A stretch of 12,188 nt of DNA, from the NCBI GenBank assembly GCA_017613855.1, contig JAGACY010000374.1, positions 1-12,188 on the forward strand, written 5' to 3'. The notes below the pieces were generated by a model. That model saw only the letters and a program-made list of their open reading frames with translations, was not told where the DNA came from and did not search any database. The translations under genes were made by a program, and so were the position numbers. The stretch comes from Pseudomonadota bacterium. Lineage in GTDB: Bacteria > Myxococcota > Bradymonadia > UBA4248. Of the stretch, positions 6,596 through 12,188 are shown in pieces (the first letter of the stretch is position 1; every line of letters begins with the position of its first letter).

Positions 6596-6668
6596 CAAGC
6601 GAGACGTAGGGGCGACCCAAGGTGGTCGCCCCTAGACGAGCAGCGCGGCGTATCGCAGATAGCCGCGC
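6596..6668. repeat. Compound palindromic repeat element (copy 2 plus two hairpins)
   Basis: It begins with the second copy of the 30-bp repeat (6596-6625). Hairpin one pairs TAGGGGCGACC (6607-6617) with GGTCGCCCCTA (6624-6634), an 11-bp perfect stem with a 6-base loop. Hairpin two pairs GCGCGGC (6643-6649) with GCCGCGC (6662-6668), and TATC (6651-6654) with GATA (6658-6661), leaving one bulged G and a GCA loop. Eight bases separate the hairpins. The element lies 9 bp past the transglutaminase stop. It could end transcription or protect the 3' end, but no U-run follows; a dispersed REP- or MITE-like unit is equally likely. Confidence 0.75.
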
Positions 6669-6676
6669 CCCATCCA

Positions 6677-8890
6677 TTAAATCCTCACAATGGGATTCAT
6701 CCAACCGAGGATCTTGCGCTTCAAAGTGGTATGTTTTGCAGCTTCTTTTTGAGCCTTCGGGAGCAGTTCGCGTGCTTTCTGAACATCCCGTTCACCCAGC
6801 TGTGCACCAAATTTAGAAGCAGAACCAAGTTCGACAAGTTTTGCAGTTGCGCTGTCAGGGCCGGCTTCCTCGCGGGCAAAAGACTCGAGCGTCGAATATT
6901 TGCGCCAGGGATGACCGTACATCGACCAAACAAAGATAGTGCTGCGCAAAGCGCGATAGATTTGCTTCGTGTTATTGCAGGAATGCCCCATCACGATAAT
7001 CACGATCTTGCGGACATAGCATCCCAAAAGTGCAGCCAAAACGATAGCGAGCAGTGAGAACCAGATGGTCTTCCAGGGGACCTGGAAAGTCGTGGCTGTG
7101 GGATCCTGAGCTTTTCCGCCGCTTTTATCATCGCGGGCAAGTTCACCAAAGAGGGATTCGAGGCTTTGGTCGACAAATTCACGCGGTGGTTCATCGCCAT
7201 TTTCGGGGAAGATTTCGAGGGTGACCCAGCCAACGCCATCGATGAAGATTTCAGGCCAGGCGTGTGCCTGATTGCCCAGGATGAGGACGGCAGATCCGGT
7301 ACCGCGCATTTTGTTGTCGATGGCATAGCCAATGGCGACGCGGGCGGCAATGCCCTGAGATCGAAGCAGGTAGACGGCAGAATGTGCAATATGAACGCAA
7401 TACCCGCGAAGTGAACCAAACAGGAAAGATGCCGTCGGATCGTCGGGATCGATATGTTTGTTTTTGAGCGTGTAGAATACGTTCTTTTCGAGCCACGATT
7501 TGATGTACATGGCTTTGACAATATCATCGCCGATAAAACGGGGATCGATTTGGCGCACGATGATATCCGAAAGTGCCTTATAACGCGGATCATCGGGGAT
7601 TTGCAGGTAATGGTCGACCTGTTCAGAGCTCCATTCTGCGGGGATGCTGTGGCGTCCGATAAAGCGCGTCAAATCCATGGTCATACCGAGGCTTTCGACG
7701 GCATAAGCCGAGACGAACAGCTTGGGATCGGGATTCTGAATCGTAAAGATTTTCTGTCCCATCGCAACCTGCGGTGGCTGCGAATGATCCTTGAGCAGGA
7801 ACATGGATGTCGAAATTTTGGTATGCAGTTCCTCGTTTTGCAGAGGTGTCGCCTCGGCAGAGCCGCTTGCCGGCAAAGACGAAATGACATCGCTGTCGTA
7901 ATCGGAACTGACGAGATGGTTGCCATCGTAGGCACTCAGAACATTTTGTCTGAAATGGAAGATGCCATCGGAGGGTTCAAATTCATCATAAAAAACGGCA
8001 ATGGCTACGGGCTGAGGCGATTCGTTCCCCGTTGGGCCCTGATTGTCATTCGATTTTCCGCCGCCTTTGCCATTCTTGTTATCATCATTATTATCGGCAC
8101 TTCCGCCGCCCTGATCGGAGTCATCATCCGAATCGGAGTTCGATCCGGAACCATCGTTGTCTTTGTCGTCTTTGTCTTTATCTTCATCGCCTTTGCCGCC
8201 ATCTTCATTTTCATCATCATTGCTCTTGAGGCCAAGCGGATCTTCGATATGAATCGGCAGGCGTGATTCGGCGAGTAAATTGGCGACCAGAAGCGCGATA
8301 ACCGCAAGAACGATGATGGAATAAAGTGCTTTTCCCGGGCGTGTTTTACCAAAGAGCATGGGCAGTGACAGGAAGGCCAAACCAATGCCCATCCAACGAT
8401 AGATTTCGATGGGATCATAGCCGTTGGTATAGAGATAATCCGAAAACTCCCTGGGATTTTGCAGGTTAAAGTCGCGGTGTGCAAAGAAAAGGTAGACGAG
8501 TGTACCGACGATCAATGTCGATTCGATGAGTTGTGCGGTACGCCAGCGAAGTGAAAGACTTCTCGTCAAAAAGACGATGCCGAAAATGAGTCCGGGAAAA
8601 TACCAGAAGCGCGACATCTGAATTGTGGCACGCATGGTATCCATACCAAAAACATTGAGCGTCATGTAACTGCCGCCGAAGCCGACAACAATAAACAACA
8701 CCGAGAGCAGCACACACCACAATGTGCGAATGCGCCATTTTGCACATAAAGCCGCAAAAATAGAGGCGATAATGACAGCACTCACGACAATGATGTGCCC
8801 CACGCCTTCTATCAGCGGATAGGTATATCCAAAGGCACTCACAGACAGGAGGATAATTTTGAGGATTTGCACCCAAATGGATTCTTTCAT
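6677..8890 (-). CDS. Membrane transglutaminase-like protein (TgpA type) with acidic linker and DUF4129-like tail
   Basis: 737 residues. The ATG at 8890 overlaps the DUF58 stop as ATGA and has GGAGG (8897-8901) six bases upstream. About seven hydrophobic helices fill residues 8-207. A linker at about 224-290 is dominated by Asp, Gly, Asn, Ser and Lys. The transglutaminase core follows: GYC with Cys498, then the AHAW motif with His543. The third catalytic position, 16 residues after the histidine, is Glu559 (WVTLE) where family members usually have Asp (WVxxDPT). A further helix lies at about 608-625. The cytoplasmic tail (about 640-715, YSTLESFAREEA) resembles DUF4129. Family members are thought to carry a periplasmic papain-like domain; whether this one crosslinks, hydrolyses or binds protein is unknown. 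It is translationally coupled to DUF58, and the pair resembles the common MoxR-DUF58-transglutaminase set. Confidence 0.9.
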   Translation of the reverse strand: MKESIWVQILKIILLSVSAFGYTYPLIEGVGHIIVVSAVIIASIFAALCAKWRIRTLWCVLLSVLFIVVGFGGSYMTLNVFGMDTMRATIQMSRFWYFPGLIFGIVFLTRSLSLRWRTAQLIESTLIVGTLVYLFFAHRDFNLQNPREFSDYLYTNGYDPIEIYRWMGIGLAFLSLPMLFGKTRPGKALYSIIVLAVIALLVANLLAESRLPIHIEDPLGLKSNDDENEDGGKGDEDKDKDDKDNDGSGSNSDSDDDSDQGGGSADNNDDNKNGKGGGKSNDNQGPTGNESPQPVAIAVFYDEFEPSDGIFHFRQNVLSAYDGNHLVSSDYDSDVISSLPASGSAEATPLQNEELHTKISTSMFLLKDHSQPPQVAMGQKIFTIQNPDPKLFVSAYAVESLGMTMDLTRFIGRHSIPAEWSSEQVDHYLQIPDDPRYKALSDIIVRQIDPRFIGDDIVKAMYIKSWLEKNVFYTLKNKHIDPDDPTASFLFGSLRGYCVHIAHSAVYLLRSQGIAARVAIGYAIDNKMRGTGSAVLILGNQAHAWPEIFIDGVGWVTLEIFPENGDEPPREFVDQSLESLFGELARDDKSGGKAQDPTATTFQVPWKTIWFSLLAIVLAALLGCYVRKIVIIVMGHSCNNTKQIYRALRSTIFVWSMYGHPWRKYSTLESFAREEAGPDSATAKLVELGSASKFGAQLGERDVQKARELLPKAQKEAAKHTTLKRKILGWMNPIVRI
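8036..8221 (-). other. Low-complexity acidic linker inside the transglutaminase gene
   Basis: It encodes residues 224-285 of the transglutaminase: runs of Asp with Gly, Ser, Asn and Lys (for example DDDSDQGGGSADNNDD), with no secondary-structure signal. Its DNA is rich in ATC/CATC triplets on the plus strand, which creates a long open frame there (7454-8266) with no protein-like content. Confidence 0.8.
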
Positions 8891-10200
8891 TGGGCACCTC
8901 CCGAATAATCTGTTGCGGCGCCGGTAGTCACATCCACAACGCGGACAGAACCATAAGAACTCAGGGTTTTGCAAAGCTCCTTAAGATCCTGTTCATCATC
9001 CTGGACGGTATCTGTTTCGCAGAAAAGCCGTTTGAGCCTGTTGGGCTTGGTTACCCTGGGTTTTTGCTGAGACGCATCCACCGAGAGAATAAAGACCGGA
9101 CGCGTTTGATACGTCGCAATGAATTTCTTGACATGTTCGAGCCAAAGCCCGATTTTTTTAGGGACGAGCAAGAAACAATGTGACATGGCGCCTGCCGAAA
9201 CGAGTGGGGCAACCGTCAGCAGACCTTCGCCGCCATGCGCGCGGTGCGACACCGAATCGATGATATCGCTGATGCCTTCTTTTTCATCGCGTACCAGGCG
9301 ATTGGCACCATCGGCAGCAAAAAAGAGCTCTTCTTTTTCACTGATTCCAAAGGAATTCAAAAAGGAGCGCGCCATGGAGGCAGAATTTTCATCTTCCTGG
9401 CCTGAGACAAAGTAGACAAACATGTCGTTTTCTTCGACGATCGCGGGCTCTGGCGCACGAACGACGAGTTTTCGGCTTCGGGCAAAGACTTTCCACAGGA
9501 CGAGCCTAAGGGGATCACCAGCCTGATAGCGCCGCATTTCTATGAGTTCACCACGCGGATCACCTTCGGGATGGGAATAGCCATCGCCCGAGGTTTGCGT
9601 CTGAAATGCCACCATTTCAAAATGGCTTTGTGCCGGCTGAATTTCGAGAGAAACACGCTGGGTAAGCGTATAGCTAATCGAAGTCAGCCCAAAGATATCC
9701 TTGACGGTCACTTTGCGATGAAGATGTTCAAAGCGCCCTCTGCCAATGGGTTTGAGCCATTCCTGTTCCCAAAGCCAGTGCATCGTGGAATGGCGTTCAA
9801 AAGCACCTTCGAGCAGCTGACTTTCGAAGGTCACAAAAGGCATAAAGAATGGGTGAAAAACGCGGTATCCCGACGAAATATGACCACCCACTTCATTTTT
9901 CTCATCCAGAACACGGGCCCGATTTGCATACCGAGTAACTGCATAGACGAGAATGGCACTCAAAAGGGTAAATGCCAAAATGACAACGAAAGCCAATAAC
10001 CACACCAAAACCACTGCGTACAGAATTTGATTGGCATGCTCGCTGACTTCCCAAAACCAAACATAATACATGAGGGCTATCAGGATGATGCTGACCCATG
10101 TAAACGGAAACAATCCCCGAATGATATGCCAGACCGAACGAATGATTTGCCAAGCACCTTTCAGAGTGAATTTGCTGCGATATTTTTCAAGCCAGTGCAT
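8887..10200 (-). CDS. DUF58 membrane protein
   Basis: 437 residues. Two hydrophobic helices lie near the N-terminus (about 33-50 and 58-88), probably leaving the rest in the cytoplasm. The DUF58 signature is at 213-248: GDPRGELIEMRRYQAGDPLR, then W236, and FARSRKLVVR with R241. Residues 250-430 have the alternating strands and helices of a von Willebrand factor A-like fold, but I see no complete MIDAS (DxSxS). DUF58 proteins commonly sit beside MoxR ATPases and transglutaminase-like proteins; their biochemical role is poorly defined. The start lacks a clear ribosome binding site (GCACATTGAAAA precedes the ATG), and an in-frame TGA two codons upstream prevents a longer form. The stop overlaps the transglutaminase start (ATGA). 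A 276-bp repeat-rich spacer separates it from the AAA+ gene, so it may have its own promoter. Confidence 0.9.
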   Translation of the reverse strand: MHWLEKYRSKFTLKGAWQIIRSVWHIIRGLFPFTWVSIILIALMYYVWFWEVSEHANQILYAVVLVWLLAFVVILAFTLLSAILVYAVTRYANRARVLDEKNEVGGHISSGYRVFHPFFMPFVTFESQLLEGAFERHSTMHWLWEQEWLKPIGRGRFEHLHRKVTVKDIFGLTSISYTLTQRVSLEIQPAQSHFEMVAFQTQTSGDGYSHPEGDPRGELIEMRRYQAGDPLRLVLWKVFARSRKLVVRAPEPAIVEENDMFVYFVSGQEDENSASMARSFLNSFGISEKEELFFAADGANRLVRDEKEGISDIIDSVSHRAHGGEGLLTVAPLVSAGAMSHCFLLVPKKIGLWLEHVKKFIATYQTRPVFILSVDASQQKPRVTKPNRLKRLFCETDTVQDDEQDLKELCKTLSSYGSVRVVDVTTGAATDYSGGAQ

Positions 10201-10221
10201 TTTTCAATGTGCAATTAAGTT

Positions 10222-10248
10222 TGCAAAACTAAAGGGGAAGTCTAAAGC
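10222..10248. repeat. 27-bp direct repeat, copy A
   Basis: It starts TGCAAAACTAAAGGG. It matches 10304-10330 at 24 of 27 positions, the first 15 being identical. It lies 22 bp before the DUF58 start codon, so on the minus strand it is in or near the 5' leader. Confidence 0.7.
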
Positions 10249-10270
10249 ATAGAAGAATTGCGTTTTTAAT

Positions 10271-10298
10271 TCGCAATGCGTAATGCGTAATGCGTAAT
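10271..10298. repeat. Heptanucleotide array GCGTAAT x3
   Basis: Three perfect GCGTAAT units (10278-10298) are preceded by the variant TCGCAAT (10271-10277). It lies between the two 27-bp direct repeats. Its unit is nearly the reverse complement of the array at 10429-10456, which read on the other strand is TCGTAAT or CGTAATT. Confidence 0.8.
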
Positions 10299-10303
10299 AG
10301 AAA

Positions 10304-10330
10304 TGCAAAACTAAAGGGAATGTCTGAAGC
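10304..10330. repeat. 27-bp direct repeat, copy B
   Basis: It starts TGCAAAACTAAAGGG. It is the second copy of the 10222-10248 element, offset by 82 bp, with three mismatches in its second half (24/27). The two copies bracket the GCGTAAT array. Confidence 0.7.
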
Positions 10331-10381
10331 TAAGGGTGAAAGCATTTCAATGCATAATGCGTAATTACGGAACCTCAGAGG

Positions 10382-10404
10382 CTTAAAAAACTCAATTTTT
10401 TAAG
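10382..10404. terminator. A/T-rich hairpin, possible bidirectional terminator
   Basis: CTTAAAAAA (10382-10390) and TTTTTTAAG (10396-10404) form a perfect 9-bp stem around CTCAA. Because the arms are A- and T-runs, either strand would give a hairpin with U-rich content, but the stem is weak (one G-C pair) and no separate U-tract follows. It lies 73 bp after the AAA+ stop and could partly uncouple that gene from DUF58. Confidence 0.35.
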
Positions 10405-10428
10405 AGATTACCTTGTGAATGCACTGAT

Positions 10429-10456
10429 AATTACGAATTACGAATTACGAATTACG
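10429..10456. repeat. Heptanucleotide array AATTACG x4
   Basis: Four perfect AATTACG units are followed by decayed units (CATTATT, TTCGAATTGCGAATTA) that run to 10479, so the TAA stop of the AAA+ gene (10477-10479) lies inside the decayed edge of the array. The unit is the complement-strand relative of the GCGTAAT array at 10278-10298, and the two could pair with about one mismatch per unit. Confidence 0.85.
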
Positions 10457-10476
10457 CATTATTTTCGAATTGCGAA

Positions 10477-12102
10477 TTAGACGACGAATTCGGGTTCGAA
10501 AGTCATGAAGATCGCCTCTGTTCCGGGCAAGCCTTCAATTTCAATATGCATGCGAAGCCATGATTGATTGAGGCATTCGATCAATTCATCCAATGCCTTG
10601 CGATGTTCTGCGTCGCCATGGAGCAGAGCTTCCATCTTGACGCGGATAGGTGGAATCATTCGATAACGCCAGCTCCCGAGGACAATGCGGTTGGCATCGT
10701 GAACATCGCTGCTTTGCAGAATTTCTTCTGCCATCGAAAGCAAAGGACCATACCCAATGACATTGGCATGTCCACCAACGCGAATCAGTATCTCGTTGAT
10801 ATGAGCCCAAAGATCGATGCTGTGATCGACATATTCCTCAAGGCGTGCAAATGCAGCCATCGTGCGGTTCGAAAGCATCGATGTACGAAGTTCTTCTGCA
10901 GTCTTGGGAGGAAGATATTCAACGGCAAATGTCTGGAAAAGATGGTCATCCACGGGACCGCCGAAAAGCCCGGATTCGATGGCCGTCCCCAGAATATACA
11001 CATTCCCCGGGATGAAGAATATCCGGCCGGACTGACTCAAACGAATCGAACGCGCACCGATAGCTTCCAAATCCCATGCACCGCCATTCGGGCCACTGCG
11101 CCAGGGAACACGTGCAAAGCTGTCGAGCATGTGAGAGACTTCACCCAGTACGGTTTCGAGACGCGCCTCGTCTATGCAGTCAATCATAAAGACATAATCT
11201 TTATCGGGATTATATGCAGCTGCTCTGCATAACCCCAGGAACAGCCCCTCCTGAATATTGTCATTCGTAAAGGGCTCAAAGAAATAGCGGGCATCCGTGA
11301 TATGATGCGCGATCACGCGCGGTGCACAATGATCGATCGACGGGCGGTTCGACATAATCTCCCCTTCAATCCGGCGCTCCACCATATCGCTGTAACTCAG
11401 GTTGGAATGAAAAACCGTAATACAGTGCATGCCAATCTCGCGTCCCGTCATGGATTTCCAATGACTGATCAACTGCTTCGACAGATTGGCTTTACCAATG
11501 TTGGCAACCCCATAAAAAATCAAATTTCTAAAGCGACGAAGACGATCAAACCGTTTGTTTAACGTCATGATCTCAATCTGATGCTGTTTCTCGCTGTCTT
11601 TGGGATAACAGACATCCAGTGCCTGTAAAAAACGTGCGGCGAGTGTATCAAAATCGATAATCGAAAGCTTAGCCTGCGAATCCAGATAACCGGAAAGCTT
11701 GCGCATGATACTGCTCGGAAGCTCAGTAATGCGGACATTCCAAAGATAAAGATTCCATGCATCAATCGTCAAATCTTCGCGATGCGGACTTTCTACCACT
11801 CGAAGCAGCCATGTCAGCGTACGAAGCGGAAACGGCATCACGCCGACCTCATCTGTTTCCAAAAGCGGAGCACTTTTTTCAAACCACTGCTCACATACAT
11901 CACTGCTGACGATGACTTCTTTCGCCTTTTCACGAAACGTTTTGAGGTACTTGATGGCCTCCGTATCCACGTAACAATGCTCGCCATCCGGCACGAGCCA
12001 TCTGCATGAAAGTCCAGTCTCACGCCAAAAAAGTCGCAATTCGCTCACATGAGCACTCAATGCAGCTGATAAAATTTCGCGACTATTTTCTGTTTCAATC
12101 AT
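10477..12102 (-). CDS. McrB/MoxR-type AAA+ protein with degenerate nucleotide-binding motifs
   Basis: 541 residues. The ATG at 12102 follows AAAGGAG (12110-12116) with eight bases between. Residues 1-180 match nothing I recognise. From about 185 the order of elements follows McrB-like AAA+ domains: a P-loop strand and loop (NLIFYGVANIGKANLS, 193-208), an FHxxxSYxDMVE segment (230-241), a Walker B-like strand (YVFMIDCIDEARLETVLGEV, 303-322) and a sensor-1-like strand (IPGNVYILGTAIES, 364-377). The key residues are not canonical: GKA replaces GK[ST] (A205), DC replaces DE (C309), I375 is where sensor-1 Asn is expected, and DHLF (386-389) replaces the usual arginine-rich RRF. Weak or absent ATP hydrolysis is inferred; binding may remain through K204. 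It precedes DUF58 and transglutaminase genes, where an active MoxR ATPase is usual. No nuclease domain is visible, so restriction is unlikely. Confidence 0.85.
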   Translation of the reverse strand: MIETENSREILSAALSAHVSELRLFWRETGLSCRWLVPDGEHCYVDTEAIKYLKTFREKAKEVIVSSDVCEQWFEKSAPLLETDEVGVMPFPLRTLTWLLRVVESPHREDLTIDAWNLYLWNVRITELPSSIMRKLSGYLDSQAKLSIIDFDTLAARFLQALDVCYPKDSEKQHQIEIMTLNKRFDRLRRFRNLIFYGVANIGKANLSKQLISHWKSMTGREIGMHCITVFHSNLSYSDMVERRIEGEIMSNRPSIDHCAPRVIAHHITDARYFFEPFTNDNIQEGLFLGLCRAAAYNPDKDYVFMIDCIDEARLETVLGEVSHMLDSFARVPWRSGPNGGAWDLEAIGARSIRLSQSGRIFFIPGNVYILGTAIESGLFGGPVDDHLFQTFAVEYLPPKTAEELRTSMLSNRTMAAFARLEEYVDHSIDLWAHINEILIRVGGHANVIGYGPLLSMAEEILQSSDVHDANRIVLGSWRYRMIPPIRVKMEALLHGDAEHRKALDELIECLNQSWLRMHIEIEGLPGTEAIFMTFEPEFVV

Positions 12103-12109
12103 GGTGATG

Positions 12110-12116
12110 CTCCTTT
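12110..12116 (-). promoter_or_regulatory. Strong ribosome binding site of the AAA+ protein gene
   Basis: AAAGGAG on the minus strand, eight bases before the ATG at 12102, is the best Shine-Dalgarno match in the window and fixes the start. Upstream to 12188 all three minus-strand frames contain a stop, so no upstream gene can be named from what is visible. Confidence 0.7.
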
Positions 12117-12188
12117 GAAAAATCTTCTGAGAAATCCCCCGCTCAAACGATCCTTTACTTTACCAAGGATATGAAAATCTCGCAATCA

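Larger units (their letters stand above)
10201..10476. other. Repeat-rich spacer between AAA+ and DUF58 genes
   Basis: 276 bp with no gene. From the DUF58 side it holds one copy of a diverged 27-bp direct repeat (10222-10248), a heptamer array (10271-10298), the second 27-bp copy (10304-10330), a CGTAATTACG palindrome (10360-10369), an A/T-rich hairpin (10382-10404) and a second heptamer array (10429-10456) that decays into the AAA+ stop codon. On the minus strand TATGCT at about 10246-10251 could be a -10 box for DUF58, but the only candidate -35 (TTGCGA, about 10271-10276) is 19 bases away, so I give it little weight. Confidence 0.7.

Noticed and set aside
6607..6668. Classical rho-independent terminator after the transglutaminase gene
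   Set aside because: The stems are strong, but neither is followed by a run of U on the transcribed strand, so I list it as a palindromic repeat.
7454..8266. Long plus-strand open frame of 270 codons opposite the transglutaminase gene
   Set aside because: It is the shadow of the Asp-rich linker: GAT/GAC codons read on the other strand give Ile/Val/Phe runs that mimic a membrane protein. The opposite frame has clear family motifs.
10271..10456. CRISPR array
   Set aside because: The repeats are 7-bp units joined head to tail without spacers, and no cas gene is nearby.
10477..12102. McrBC-type restriction system
   Set aside because: The AAA+ part resembles McrB, but no McrC-like PD-(D/E)xK nuclease gene follows, the GTP/ATP-handling residues are altered, and the next genes are DUF58 and transglutaminase.
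12099..12185. Short minus-strand frame whose TGA would overlap the AAA+ start codon as ATGA
   Set aside because: In this frame a TGA occupies 12186-12188, leaving only 28 codons with a TTG start. The overlap is probably coincidence.

Overview
This 12.2 kb window looks like a chromosomal piece of a Gram-negative bacterium. It carries lipoprotein signal peptides, an outer-membrane-barrel-like protein and periplasmic enzymes. The CGxDGCGGxCGxC cysteine modules, the modular cysteine-rich lipoproteins and the signal-peptide-plus-TPR proteins resemble Myxococcota/Bradymonadota-type (former Deltaproteobacteria) genomes. GC content is moderate, about 50% in most genes and nearer 38-40% in the left 1.1 kb, so a high-GC soil myxobacterium is unlikely. 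The taxonomic call is inference. All nine genes recognised lie on the minus strand and are read from right to left; I found no convincing plus-strand gene and no rRNA, tRNA or CRISPR array.

Right part (12102 to 6677), an envelope module. It starts with an AAA+ protein of the McrB/MoxR type whose nucleotide-handling motifs all look degenerate. After a 276-bp repeat-rich spacer come a two-helix DUF58 protein and, overlapping it by ATGA, a multi-spanning transglutaminase with a very acidic linker and a DUF4129-like tail. ATPase + DUF58 + transglutaminase is a recurring bacterial set, but here the ATPase slot appears to be filled by a protein that may not hydrolyse ATP.

Middle part (6676 to 2645). 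A palindromic repeat element separates the module from a periplasmic PAP2-family phosphatase. After a hairpin-rich 254-bp gap comes a lipoprotein with six cysteine modules and an HEFGH zinc-peptidase motif, and one base further a DEDDh 3'-5' exonuclease.

Left part (2644 to 1). After a short heptanucleotide repeat come a small beta-barrel-like outer-membrane protein, a TPR-type exported protein with two hydrophobic helices, and, 14 bp on, a cysteine-rich lipoprotein with tandem Cys/Trp repeats that runs off the left edge. These three are probably co-transcribed.

The spacers are unusual. Two heptanucleotide arrays, a diverged 27-bp direct repeat and an A/T hairpin sit between the ATPase and DUF58 genes. 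A compound GC-rich palindrome lies in front of the phosphatase gene, a widely spaced 10-bp inverted repeat follows that gene, and a third heptamer array precedes the outer-membrane protein gene.
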